Source: Streptomyces sp. A0642
GTDB taxonomy: Bacteria > Actinomycetota > Actinomycetes > Streptomycetales > Streptomycetaceae
Assembly (NCBI RefSeq): GCF_004795105.1
Contig: NZ_SSBL01000002.1
Span: forward strand, 558,001-622,000
DNA length: 64,000 nucleotides
Direction: 5' to 3'
Shown here: one piece after another, positions 45,716 to 54,374 of the stretch
Layout: each line of letters begins with the position of its first letter
Numbering within the stretch: the first letter of the stretch is position 1
Translations under genes and position numbers: made by a program
Notes under the pieces: generated by a model
What the model saw: the letters and a program-made list of their open reading frames with translations, nothing else
Databases searched by the model: none
What the model was told of the DNA's origin: nothing

Positions 45716-47545
45716 ATGTGCGGAATCGTCGGTTATATCGGAAAGCGTGATGTGGCCCCGCTGCTGCTGGAGGGCCTGCAGCGGCTGGAGTACCGGGGTT
45801 ACGACTCCGCGGGCATCGTCATCACCGGCAAGCCGGCGGCCGGCAAGCCCGCCGCGCTGAAGATGGTCAAGGCCAAGGGCCGGGTCCGCGAGCTGGAGTC
45901 CCGGGTGCCCAAGCGCTTCACCGGCACCACCGGCATCGCCCACACCCGCTGGGCCACCCACGGCGCCCCGAGCGACGAGAACGCCCACCCGCACATGGAC
46001 GCCGACAACAAGGTCGCCGTCGTCCACAACGGCATCATCGACAACGCCTCCGAGCTCCGCGCGAAGCTCGTCGCCGACGGCGTCGTCTTCCTCTCCGAGA
46101 CCGACACCGAGGTGCTGGTCCACCTGATCGCCCGCTCGCAGGCCGTCACGCTGGAGGAGAAGGTCCGCGAGGCGCTGAAGTCCGTCGAGGGCACGTACGG
46201 CATCGCCGTCATGCACGCCGACTTCAACGACCGCATCGTCGTCGCCCGCAACGGCTCGCCGGTGGTGCTCGGCATCGGCGAGAAGGAGATGTTCGTCGCC
46301 TCCGACGTCGCGGCCCTGGTCACGCACACCCGCCAGATCGTCACCCTGGACGACGGCGAGATGGCCACCCTGAAGGCCGACGACTTCCGTACGTACACCA
46401 CCGAGGGCTCGACCACGACGGCCACGCCCACCACGGTGGAGTGGGAGGCCGAGTCGTACGACATGGGCGGCCACGACACGTACATGCACAAGGAGATCTC
46501 CGAGCAGGCCGACGCCGTGGACCGCGTGCTGCGCGGCCGCATCGACGACCGCTTCTCCACCGTGCACCTGGGCGGCCTGAACCTCGACGCCCGCGAGGCC
46601 CGCGGGGTCCGCCGCATCAAGATCCTGGGCTGCGGCACCTCGTACCACGCCGGCATGATCGGCGCCGGCCTCATCGAGGAGCTGGCCCGCATCCCCGCGG
46701 ACGCCGAGCCCGCCTCCGAGTTCCGCTACCGCAACCCGGTCGTGGACCCCGACACCCTCTACGTCGCCGTCTCCCAGTCCGGCGAGACGTACGACGTGCT
46801 GGCCGCCGTCCAGGAGCTCAAGCGCAAGGGCGCCCGCGTCCTCGGCGTCGTGAACGTCGTCGGTTCGGCGATCGCCCGCGAGGCCGACGGCGGCATGTAC
46901 GTCCACGCCGGCCCCGAGGTCTGCGTCGTCTCCACCAAGTGCTTCACCAACACCGTGGTCGCCTTCGCGCTGCTCGCCCTGCACCTGGGCCGCATCCGCG
47001 ACCTGTCGGTCGCCGACGGCAAGCGGATCATCGAAGGGCTGCGCAAGCTGCCCGAGCAGATCGGTCAGATCCTCGAGTCGGAGGAGGAGATCAAGAAGCT
47101 GGCCGAGGAGTACGCGGGCGCCCAGTCGATGATGTTCATCGGCCGCGTCCGGGGCTACCCCGTCGCGCTGGAGGCCTCCCTGAAGCTCAAGGAGATCTCC
47201 TACATCCACGCCGAGGCCTACCCCGCCTCGGAGCTGAAGCACGGCCCGCTCGCGCTCATCGAGCCGGCGCTCCCCACGGTCGCGATCGTCCCCGACGACG
47301 ACCTGCTGGAGAAGAACCGCGCGGCCCTCGAGGAGATCAAGGCCCGCAGCGGCCGCATCCTCGCCGTGGCCCACCGCGAGCAGGAGAAGGCCGACCACAC
47401 GATTCTCGTCCCGAAGAACGAGAACGAGCTGGACCCGATCCTGATGGGCATCCCGCTGCAGCTGCTCGCCTACCACACGGCCCTGGCCATGGGCCGGGAC
47501 ATCGACAAGCCCCGCAACCTGGCGAAGTCCGTCACGGTCGAGTAG
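45716..47545 (+). CDS. glmS: Glutamine-fructose-6-phosphate aminotransferase (isomerizing)
   Basis: The product has 609 residues from the ATG at 45716, set by MCGIVGYIG so that Cys1 is the glutaminase nucleophile. The N-terminal Ntn domain is followed by two SIS domains (CGTSYHAGMI, SQSGETYDVL) and C-terminal NLAKSVTVE. It makes glucosamine-6-phosphate for peptidoglycan and mycothiol precursors. GGAGGGG lies 11 bases upstream. A short insert (GKPAAGKPAALK) at about residue 40 follows the first strand and is seen in actinobacterial enzymes. The genomic position matches the SCO2789 paralogue. Confidence 0.95.
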   Translation: MCGIVGYIGKRDVAPLLLEGLQRLEYRGYDSAGIVITGKPAAGKPAALKMVKAKGRVRELESRVPKRFTGTTGIAHTRWATHGAPSDENAHPHMDADNKVAVVHNGIIDNASELRAKLVADGVVFLSETDTEVLVHLIARSQAVTLEEKVREALKSVEGTYGIAVMHADFNDRIVVARNGSPVVLGIGEKEMFVASDVAALVTHTRQIVTLDDGEMATLKADDFRTYTTEGSTTTATPTTVEWEAESYDMGGHDTYMHKEISEQADAVDRVLRGRIDDRFSTVHLGGLNLDAREARGVRRIKILGCGTSYHAGMIGAGLIEELARIPADAEPASEFRYRNPVVDPDTLYVAVSQSGETYDVLAAVQELKRKGARVLGVVNVVGSAIAREADGGMYVHAGPEVCVVSTKCFTNTVVAFALLALHLGRIRDLSVADGKRIIEGLRKLPEQIGQILESEEEIKKLAEEYAGAQSMMFIGRVRGYPVALEASLKLKEISYIHAEAYPASELKHGPLALIEPALPTVAIVPDDDLLEKNRAALEEIKARSGRILAVAHREQEKADHTILVPKNENELDPILMGIPLQLLAYHTALAMGRDIDKPRNLAKSVTVE

Positions 47546-47562
47546 TTCCCCTCGCGGACGCC

Positions 47563-47606
47563 GAGAGCGGCCCCCCACCCACGTCCGTGGGTGCGGGGCC
47601 GCTCTC
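47563..47606. terminator. Strong bidirectional terminator after glmS
   Basis: GAGAGCGGCCCC (47563-47574) pairs with GGGGCCGCTCTC (47595-47606), and a second stem (ACCCACG/CGTGGGT) lies inside. It is between the converging glmS and acetate-transporter stops. Confidence 0.8.
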
Positions 47607-47650
47607 CCGTGCGGGCCGGTGCCGCCCCCGGACCGGCCCGGGCCGCTGCC

Positions 47651-48223
47651 TCAGCCGGTGGCCGTCACTCCTCGGCCGGCAGCACGCTTGGGCACCGACG
47701 TCGGCCAGTGGGCCAGCGCGGCGGTCGCCCCGTACCAGGCGGCCAGACCGGCGGCCGCGGCGAACCAGCCCCCCGCCTTGCCCAGGAAGCCGCTGTCCGC
47801 GAACTGCCCGAGACCCAGCAGCAGGAGCGCCAGGAACAGCAGTCCGTACGTCCCCTGCCCGAGCAGGCCGCGACCGGACGCGCCGACCGTCAGCGTGAGC
47901 GCGAACAGGGCCCAGAGCAGCAGGAAGAGCCCTGCCGCATGGTCCGAGACCTGGGCGCCGGCGCCGGTGCCCCAGGTGAACCAGAAGGCCCCCAGTCCGG
48001 CGAACGCGGTGCCGGCGAAGCCGTCGCCCGCGCGGAACTCCAGGAGCCCGGCGACGAAGAGCGCGATACCGCCGACGTACAACGCGAGCGAGACGGCATC
48101 GGCCGCCGTCACCCCGTCCACGGCCCCGGTGTGACCGATCCCGAATGCCAACAGCGTGAGTCCCAGGGCGAGATGGCCGAGGGTGGAGGTGCTGGTGTTT
48201 CCCGCAGAGACGTCGTTGTCCAC
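47651..48223 (-). CDS. GPR1/FUN34/YaaH (SatP) family acetate/succinate transporter
   Basis: A 190-residue protein with six hydrophobic helices filling almost the whole length, the GPR1/FUN34/YaaH fold for acetate and ammonia/succinate movement. The family motif near TM1 is divergent (TSTLGHLALGLTLLAFG) compared with NPAPLGL of enterobacterial SatP. The GTG at 48223 sits seven bases behind GAAGGGAG and is preferred over the ATG at 48241. Confidence 0.8.
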   Translation of the reverse strand: MDNDVSAGNTSTSTLGHLALGLTLLAFGIGHTGAVDGVTAADAVSLALYVGGIALFVAGLLEFRAGDGFAGTAFAGLGAFWFTWGTGAGAQVSDHAAGLFLLLWALFALTLTVGASGRGLLGQGTYGLLFLALLLLGLGQFADSGFLGKAGGWFAAAAGLAAWYGATAALAHWPTSVPKRAAGRGVTATG

Positions 48224-48502
48224 GGCGGGCTCCCTTCGCATGCGATCGTGCTGTTTCCCGTGACGCTTATCTACCCTTCACAAACGCACAATCCACATCT
48301 ACGGACCGGTAGCTTCGGCTTATCCGCTGTTTCCGTAGGCGAGTTGACGCCATGTCCGTCCGATCCGGACGGAAAGAGACCGGCCGCTGACCGAGTCGGA
48401 TCAGGACGGGCGGGCGGATCCGGAAAGAGACCGCCCGTCCCCGGCTGACGCGGGAACGGGCGGGAAGATCACCGGGGCCTCGCGGGCGCCGGGGCGGGCG
48501 CC

Positions 48503-48666
48503 AAGGGCTGTCCCGCATTTCCTGGTGGATCAGTGCGTGGCGTCGGATGCGGTGCATGGCAAGGCGGAGAGGCGCCCGCATACGGGGTGCATCCGGGCGT
48601 TTCGACAACGCGGCGAGGTGCCGTAGCCGTCGTCGCGCGCCCGCCAGGAACTGCGGGACAGCCCTT
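48503..48666. repeat. Inverted-repeat mobile-type element (MITE-like), 164 bp
   Basis: Terminal inverted repeats of 23 bp (48503-48525 and 48644-48666) match at 22 of 23 positions, starting AAGGGCTGTCCCGCA. It contains no ORF. The right end overlaps the TAA stop of the universal stress protein gene (48665-48667). Internal GGCAAGGCGGAG and GACAACGCGGCGAG blocks recur in the element at 52130-52295. Confidence 0.75.
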
Positions 48667-49186
48667 AGGGGATGACGACGACCGGGCGCTGCGCGCGGCG
48701 CGCCAGCCGGCCCGCGACCGAGCCGAAGATCCGCCCGACGATTCCGTGCGTGGAACCGACGACGATCGCGTCGGCCGAGTACTCCCGGCCGACCTCCTCC
48801 AGCTCGTGGCAGATGTCCCCGCCGCGCTCGACGAGCACCCAGGGGACCTCGGAGAGGTAGTCCGCGCAGGCGAGCTCGAGGCCGAGGACCTCGGTGCGGT
48901 GATCGGGGACGTCCACGAAGACGGGCGGCTCGCAGCCGGCCCAGACCGTCGTCGGCAGCCGATTGGCGACGTGGACGATGATCAGGCCGGAGCCCGTCCG
49001 CCGGGCCATGCCGATGGCGTACGCGAGAGCCCGCTCGCTGGAGGTCGAACCGTCGAAACCGACGACCACCCCGTGCCGGAAGGCGGGATCACAGGAAGGG
49101 CGCGCGTCTTCGGCCGCCTGCTGGTCCGACCTGGGGTCGGCCACCTGCTTGCGGTCCGCGGGTTCGGGGATTTCGTAACCGGCCAT
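48665..49186 (-). CDS. Universal stress protein (single UspA domain)
   Basis: A 173-residue protein with one UspA domain after a polar 35-residue tail. VVVGFDGSTSSERAL starts the fold and the ATP-binding loop GSTHGIVGRIFGSVAGRLARR fits G-2x-G-9x-G-S/T-like spacing. It likely binds ATP and acts under stress or stationary phase. Its stop codon lies inside the terminal repeat of the MITE-like element. Confidence 0.88.
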   Translation of the reverse strand: MAGYEIPEPADRKQVADPRSDQQAAEDARPSCDPAFRHGVVVGFDGSTSSERALAYAIGMARRTGSGLIIVHVANRLPTTVWAGCEPPVFVDVPDHRTEVLGLELACADYLSEVPWVLVERGGDICHELEEVGREYSADAIVVGSTHGIVGRIFGSVAGRLARRAQRPVVVIP

Positions 49187-50287
49187 CGGTGTCTCGGCGA
49201 AGAGAGTCCTCGTGAGGAGAGCGACGTGGGGAGCTGCGTCAGCGGGCGGTGTTGCGGTGTCCGGGAATCACTCTTCCCGACCCCTTACCCCCAAGGGTAC
49301 GGCGTCACTCCTCCACTGCCCAGATCCGCGCAAAGCGCGTGCGACGTTTCAGGGAGCATGCCCGAGACCGCCCCGTATGGCAATGCCGGTTGCCCGATAC
49401 ACCGACGTCACGGCCCCCCGGACGGCCGCAATCGGTGACGGGGCGGGGCGCGGTCCGTCGACCCCCGTGTCCGCCGGCCGTACGCAGCCCCGCACCGGTC
49501 CCCGCGCGCCAGGGCGGGGGGTCCGCCGGCCGCCCCGTACCGACCGGGGCGCCCCCCCGGGCCGCCCAGGGAGAACCCCGGGCCCGCACCCGGTCCGCCC
49601 TCCCCTCCGGAACCCGCCGGACAGCCGGCGGGCGACGTGGTCCGCCGGGCGGTGTCCGGCTGCCCGCCGGTTCCGGTCGCCCTCCTGGCCCTCGGCGGCT
49701 CCGCCGGAGGGGCGGCGGCCGTCGCGCTCGGCCTGGCCGCCGTCACCGCGGCCTGCCGGGCCCTGCTCCGCCGGTCCGCCCCGGCGGCCGCCCTCGACGA
49801 CCCCCGCACGGCCTCCCGCCCGGCCCCCGTCCGGCCTCTCGCCGGGCCGAGGGGGCGCACAGGAGTGACCACCCCGCTCGGGTCGTGCGCCGGTAGAACG
49901 ACTGATTTCCGTACATGCGACCGTATATTTTCAGCCAACTTCAGGACCTGGTCGAATCCTTGTCGAATTGGCCGATCAACCCCCTTGCCAGCAGGCAGGA
50001 AGAGACCGAGCGGTACGCTTCCACCCCATGGGGACGGGCCATGAACGTCAGGCGCACTTCCCTGCACGACTCACGAGTGAAACGCTTCGTGATCGAATGC
50101 TTCCCGCCAGGTTGCCTTGTCGACATAAAGCCGACTGGTGAACTTGTCACGACGGCACCACGGGACGCAGTAGATTCGATCTTGAGTGTCGAAGGCGGGG
50201 GACTCGTGCACGACCGAGGGGACATGTGCAGGTGCGACAGGCCCGTAAGGACCAGGGAGACGCGAACACCGAGGGGGGCTTAGCGTC
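49187..50287. other. Long upstream region of adpA; no confident gene
   Basis: A 1.1-kb gap. A frame at 49637-50044 begins with a hydrophobic stretch but then turns Pro/Arg-rich and is judged non-coding. The region includes a TCACGAGTGA dyad at 50071-50080 and AT-richer DNA at 49910-50110, so it is probably the adpA promoter and long 5' leader, which in streptomycetes is known to be heavily regulated. Confidence 0.5.
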
Positions 50288-51520
50288 ATGAGCCAGGACT
50301 CCGCCACCGCAACGGAGGCTGTACGGAAGCTCAGCGGACGCCGACGCCGTGAGGTCGTCGCCGTACTGCTGTTCAGCGGTGGCCCCATCTTCGAGAGCTC
50401 CATTCCGCTCTCGGTGTTCGGGATCGACCGCCAGGACGCGGGAGTTCCGCGTTATCGGTTGCTCGTGTGCAGCGGCGAAGAGGGACCGCTGCGCACCACG
50501 GGGGGACTCGAACTGACCGCGCCCTACGGGCTGGAGGCGATCAGCAGGGCCGGCACCGTCGTGGTGCCCGCCTGGCGCTCGATCACCTCACCGCCGCCCG
50601 TGGAGGCGCTCGACGCGCTGCGCCGCGCCCACGAAGAGGGCGCGCGCATCGTGGGGCTGTGCACGGGCGCCTTCGTGCTCGCCGCCGCCGGGCTGCTGGA
50701 CGGCCGCCCGGCGACCACCCACTGGATGTACGCACCGACGCTGGCCAAGCGCTACCCGTCGGTGCACGTCGATCCGCGTGAGCTCTTCGTCGACGACGGC
50801 GATGTGCTCACCTCCGCCGGGACCGCGGCCGGGATCGACCTCTGCCTCCACATCGTCCGCTCGGACCACGGCACGGAGGCCGCGGGGGCGCTGGCCCGCC
50901 GGCTCGTCGTGCCGCCCCGGCGCAGTGGCGGCCAGGAGCGCTACCTGGACAGGTCTTTACCGGAGGAAATCGGCTCCGACCCGCTCGCCGAGGTCGTGGC
51001 CTGGGCGCTGGAGCATCTGCACGAGCAGTTCGACGTGGAGACGCTCGCCGCGCGCGCCTATATGAGCAGACGGACCTTCGACCGGAGGTTCCGCTCGCTC
51101 ACCGGCAGCGCGCCGCTCCAGTGGCTGATCACCCAGCGGGTGCTGCAGGCGCAGCGGCTGCTGGAGACGTCCGACTACTCGGTCGACGAGGTCGCGGGCC
51201 GTTGCGGCTTCCGCTCGCCGGTCGCGCTGCGCGGGCACTTCCGGCGTCAGCTGGGCTCGTCCCCCGCCGCGTACCGGGCCGCCTACCGGGTCCGTCGTCC
51301 GCAGGGTGGTCCCGAGCCGGCGGTCACGGCCACCGAACCGGGGGTGCCCGCCCAGGGCGCCTCCGGGGCCCGGCGTGCTCCGCTGCCGGCTTCCGCGGGC
51401 CAGCCGGGTGCGTCGTCCACGGCCGCCGCGGACGCGGGGCGCGGGGAGCACGGGAAACCGGGCTCCGAGGCGTACGCCGCGAGCCGCCCGGCCCTGCCGG
51501 GACAGCGGAGCGCCCCGTAG
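50288..51520 (+). CDS. adpA: AdpA, AraC/XylS-type developmental master regulator
   Basis: The product has 410 residues, close to known AdpA. N-terminal DJ-1/ThiJ/GATase1-like domain (about residues 20-200, with [14 protein letters not shown]) and a C-terminal AraC double HTH ([39 protein letters not shown]). A TTA codon (50957-50959, codon 224) lies in the linker between domains, so translation needs bldA tRNA-Leu. It activates aerial growth and secondary metabolism genes. The ATG follows GAGGGGGC. A Pro/Ala/Ser-rich tail of about 85 residues ends the protein. orn follows 10 bp downstream. Confidence 0.97.
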   Translation: MSQDSATATEAVRKLSGRRRREVVAVLLFSGGPIFESSIPLSVFGIDRQDAGVPRYRLLVCSGEEGPLRTTGGLELTAPYGLEAISRAGTVVVPAWRSITSPPPVEALDALRRAHEEGARIVGLCTGAFVLAAAGLLDGRPATTHWMYAPTLAKRYPSVHVDPRELFVDDGDVLTSAGTAAGIDLCLHIVRSDHGTEAAGALARRLVVPPRRSGGQERYLDRSLPEEIGSDPLAEVVAWALEHLHEQFDVETLAARAYMSRRTFDRRFRSLTGSAPLQWLITQRVLQAQRLLETSDYSVDEVAGRCGFRSPVALRGHFRRQLGSSPAAYRAAYRVRRPQGGPEPAVTATEPGVPAQGASGARRAPLPASAGQPGASSTAAADAGRGEHGKPGSEAYAASRPALPGQRSAP

Positions 51521-51530
51521 GGTGGGGCGC

Positions 51531-52133
51531 ATGAACGACCGCATGGTGTGGATCGACTGCGAGATGACCGGGCTCTCGTTGACGGAAGACGCACTCATCG
51601 AGGTGGCCGCACTGGTCACCGACTCGGAGTTGAACGTGCTCGGCGAAGGGGTGGACATCGTGATCCGCCCGCCGGACGCGGCGCTGGAGACCATGCCCGA
51701 GGTGGTGCGGCAGATGCACACCGCCTCGGGCCTCCTCGACGAGCTGGCCGCGGGCACCACCCTGGCCGACGCCGAGGAGAAGGTCCTGGCCTACGTCCGC
51801 GAGCACGTGAAGGAGCCCGGCAAGGCCCCGCTGTGCGGAAACTCGGTCAGCACCGACCGCGGCTTCCTCTTCCGGGACATGCCCGCGCTGGAGGGGTACC
51901 TCCACTACCGGATCGTCGACGTCTCCTCGATCAAGGAGCTGGCACGCCGCTGGTTCCCGAGGGCGTACTTCAACAGCCCGGACAAGAACGGCAACCACCG
52001 GGCGCTCGCCGACATCCGCGACTCCATCACGGAGCTGCGGTACTACCGCGAGGCGGTGTTCGTCCCGCAGCCGGGCCCGGACTCCGAGCGCGCGAAGTCG
52101 ATCGCTGCCCGCCTGACGCAGCCCTCGGCCTAG
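51531..52133 (+). CDS. orn: Oligoribonuclease
   Basis: The product has 200 residues of the DEDDh 3'-5' exonuclease family: WIDCEMTG (Asp and Glu), [15 protein letters not shown] and [11 protein letters not shown] (His and Asp). It degrades 2-5-mer RNA and pGpG, and in Streptomyces affects growth and sporulation. It starts ten bases after adpA and is likely co-transcribed with it at times. Its TAG stop forms the first bases of a MITE-like element. Confidence 0.96.
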   Translation: MNDRMVWIDCEMTGLSLTEDALIEVAALVTDSELNVLGEGVDIVIRPPDAALETMPEVVRQMHTASGLLDELAAGTTLADAEEKVLAYVREHVKEPGKAPLCGNSVSTDRGFLFRDMPALEGYLHYRIVDVSSIKELARRWFPRAYFNSPDKNGNHRALADIRDSITELRYYREAVFVPQPGPDSERAKSIAARLTQPSA

Positions 52134-52295
52134 GGCCTTTCGTTTGGATCAGGCCGGATCAGGGAGCGGGGTCCGGTGCGTGCAGCTGCAAGGCGGAGGA
52201 GGGAGTCAACGCGGAGCGTTGGCGACCGACGACAACGCGGCAGATGGGCGTGCCGGACCCCGCGAGCCCGGCCTGATCCAAACGAACGGCCCTAG
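52130..52295. repeat. Inverted-repeat mobile-type element (MITE-like), 166 bp
   Basis: 28-bp terminal repeats (52130-52157 and 52268-52295) agree at 27 of 28 positions and begin CTAGGGCC. Its left end is the orn stop codon (TAG 52131-52133). The core has CTGCAAGGCGGAGG and GACAACGCGGCAG blocks, shared with the element at 48503. A widespread Streptomyces repeat of this type is known to me from memory. Confidence 0.8.
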
Positions 52296-52420
52296 GCTCC
52301 TGGGAAGCCGCTGGTCACAGCCCTTTCGGGGGCCGGGACCGGCGGCTGAACAATGGGGGCGCGAGCACCCTCTCGGACCCTGTACACTTTTTCTCGGCCG
52401 GTCGGAAACGCCCGGACATG

Positions 52421-52493
52421 GTGGGTATAGCTCAGATGGTAGAGCACCTGGTTGTGGTCCAGGATGTCGCGGGTTCGAGTCCCGTTACTCACC
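52421..52493 (+). tRNA. tRNA-His(GTG)
   Basis: Cloverleaf: acceptor GTGGGTA with TACTCAC, anticodon stem CCTGG/CCAGG, loop TTGTGGT, anticodon GTG (52454-52456), T-arm GCGGGTTCGAGTCCCGT. G at 52420 supplies the -1 G typical of tRNA-His and C is at position 73. CCA is not encoded. It is downstream of orn as in other streptomycetes. Confidence 0.97.
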
Positions 52494-52503
52494 CTGAATG
52501 ATC

Positions 52504-52535
52504 AAGCCCTGACCTGTGTGAACAGGTCAGGGCTT
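52504..52535 (+). terminator. Terminator after tRNA-His
   Basis: Perfect 13-bp stem AAGCCCTGACCTG / CAGGTCAGGGCTT with a 6-nt loop, followed by CTTC. Confidence 0.88.
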
Positions 52536-52980
52536 CTTCATGCCCCCCTCTTGGGAAACGTCGGGAGCACAGCACGGACCCCGGCTGCGGTCGTGATCTC
52601 CCTTATGGCGAGCATCGGGGAACGCCCCGAGAAACCGGCCGCGGGAAGAGACGAACGGCCGCGATGGTGCGTCCGGCCAGGCTCTGCCCCACCGGGTACA
52701 GCCTTCAGCCGCCCCGCCGTCCGACCCGGATGCGCCGGCGCGCCGGCGCGGGAGGCACTTTCGTCCCGCCGGGGTCGGGGGGGTGCTGGGCCCTGCACCG
52801 TGATCTGCGGCGATCTGATCAATTCGTGCGGCCAGGTCGAAGTCCGCGTCGGTCAGTCTGCGGCCTCGGCCGACGCCGCCGCTGAGCTCCCGCCCGTGGC
52901 TCTGCCGGCACAGGGCCGGGCGGAGCCCGGTCCGATAGGGGCCTTGGCCACAGCCTGGCGGGGCCGGCTACGGGCGGGCG
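52536..52980. other. Intergenic with a small coding remnant
   Basis: No intact gene. A minus-strand frame at about 52790-52893 encodes the protein-like stretch RRLTDADFDLAARIDQIAAD with no start or downstream domain, possibly a broken tail of a pterin-dehydratase or VOC-like protein; this is a guess. The rest is featureless. Confidence 0.35.
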
Positions 52981-53469
52981 TCAGATGTAGTCGGCGGTGT
53001 GACGCACCTCGCCGAAGCGCGGGAAGATCCGCTCCACGGCGAACTCGTGCTCGTCCGCGGCCAGTCCGGACATCGCGTCGGCCACGAACTCGACTTCGTA
53101 GCCGTGGTCCGCCGCGGCCCGCGCGGTGGACTCGACGCCCATCGTGGTGACCAGCCCGGCGATCACCAGGTTCTCCACGCCCAGTTTGCGCAACGACTCG
53201 TCCAGACCGGTGCCGTAGAACGCCCCTATGGTGCGCTTGACCACCACGAGGTCGCTGTCGTGTACCAGGCCCTCGGTGAAGTCACTGCCCGGCGGCTGCT
53301 CGGCGACGTTCGGGCGCTCCACTCGGACCTGCACCACCGGCCGCCTGCTCGCCCGGAAGGACTCGGCCAATTCTCGGCAACGCGCGAGCACTTCGTCCCC
53401 GGAGTACGGGGCGAGGGGGAGTGCGATGATGCGCGGCATCAGGTCGACGAGGATCAGTGCGGTGGTCAT
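52981..53469 (-). CDS. Isochorismatase-family hydrolase lacking the catalytic Cys
   Basis: A 162-residue protein of the isochorismatase-like fold. Asp in ALILVDLMP (about residue 9) and Lys in VVKRTIGAFYGT (about residue 78) are present. In the third motif, where Cys hydrolases have C-V, this protein reads TTMGVESTARAA, with Gly for Cys, as in EntB/PhzD-type isochorismatases and YecD. A nicotinamidase-like mechanism is thus unlikely. It is a lone gene with its own ATG at 53469. Confidence 0.85.
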   Translation of the reverse strand: MTTALILVDLMPRIIALPLAPYSGDEVLARCRELAESFRASRRPVVQVRVERPNVAEQPPGSDFTEGLVHDSDLVVVKRTIGAFYGTGLDESLRKLGVENLVIAGLVTTMGVESTARAAADHGYEVEFVADAMSGLAADEHEFAVERIFPRFGEVRHTADYI

Positions 53470-53575
53470 GGCGTGGATCGTATAGCCGCCCGATGCGCCG
53501 GAAGCCGGGTCGACCGCCGGGCACCCGGTGTGTGCCCGGCGGGGAGCCGCAGGGCGAAGGGCCCGAGCGGTCCGG

Positions 53576-53911
53576 TCAGTCGGCGTCGGGGGCGTCGACG
53601 ATGCGGCCGTCCTTGTCGAGCGTGTGGGTGCGCCAGTACACGTCCCAGTCGTCGTCGACGTGCTTCGGCACCTTGCCTTCCGGGTACCGCGTATATCCCT
53701 TCGAGGGCTCCTCGCCGTTCTTCTCGCACGCGGAACCGGAGCCGCCCACGGTCAGCACGGGGTACTCGCCGTCGCTGCAGATGTCCTCCTCGTACGCGAG
53801 GCCGGAACATCCGGTGAGTGCCACGACCGCGGCCGCGCTCGCGAGAGCGGCGGCGATGACGCGGGCGGGGCGGATCCTGCCAGAGGGGCTGGTCCTGCGG
53901 GCGACGCGCAT
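53576..53911 (-). CDS. Small secreted lipoprotein of unknown function
   Basis: A 111-residue protein with a basic start, hydrophobic core (VIAAALASAAAVVA) and lipobox LTGC at about residue 35. The mature part of about 76 residues has CSDGEYPVL, GSACEKNGEEP and YPEGKVPKHV, a pattern of conserved Streptomyces lipoproteins; two further Cys may form a disulfide. No function known. Confidence 0.82.
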   Translation of the reverse strand: MRVARRTSPSGRIRPARVIAAALASAAAVVALTGCSGLAYEEDICSDGEYPVLTVGGSGSACEKNGEEPSKGYTRYPEGKVPKHVDDDWDVYWRTHTLDKDGRIVDAPDAD

Positions 53912-54374
53912 GATCTCTCCTGACTCCAGTTGTTCGTTACTGCCTCAACTATCGCCGCGGAACATCGCCGATCCCTGAGCACGCGTACTCAGCCACCACG
54001 CGCTCGGTTACTCAACCCGCTGACGAACTCGCCGTCGGCGAGGGGCCCTGAGCACGCGAGCGGGCCGCTCGCCGACGAGCCGGCCGCGGACGCGCCCGAG
54101 GCCGGTCAGGCCGGCGGGCAGACAGACGGGCGCCCGGGCAGGCAAGCGGGCGGGCAGGCAAGCGGGCGGGCGGGCAGACAGACAGATGGGCGGGCAGGCG
54201 AGCGGGCGGGCAGACGGGAAGTACCGGCCGCCCGGCCATGGTGCCGTGGGCGCGCCCGAGCCGCACGACGCACGAAGTGAAGTCGCGGAGGCGCCCGGGG
54301 GGGTCCCGGGGCCCCTCACGCGTGCAACGCCGACCGACGGCCCCATGCCACTGCGGGACGGGCGGACGGGCGGC
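53912..54374. other. Intergenic with a simple-sequence repeat
   Basis: No gene seen. Contains GGGCAGGC/AAGCGGGC/AGACAG simple repeats at 54113-54218; the remainder is ordinary GC-rich DNA between the lipoprotein start and cebR stop. Confidence 0.5.
54113..54218. repeat. GGGCAGGC/CAGACAGA simple-sequence tract
   Basis: An imperfect tandem tract of GGGC, AGGC, AAGC and AGAC tetramers over about 105 bp. Likely slippage-prone; its orientation is G-rich on the plus strand. Confidence 0.7.

Noticed and set aside
48242..48502. Short plus/minus frames between the SatP gene and the repeat element
   Set aside because: Frames are Pro/Arg-rich shadows with repeated GGAAAGAGACCG blocks; no gene could be supported.
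49637..50044. 135-residue plus-strand frame upstream of adpA
   Set aside because: Only the first 50 residues look membrane-like; the rest is Pro/Arg-rich, there is no ribosome-binding site and it covers the adpA leader.
49915..50283. 122-residue frame directly before adpA
   Set aside because: Likely part of the long adpA leader; no start signal and no protein-like motif.
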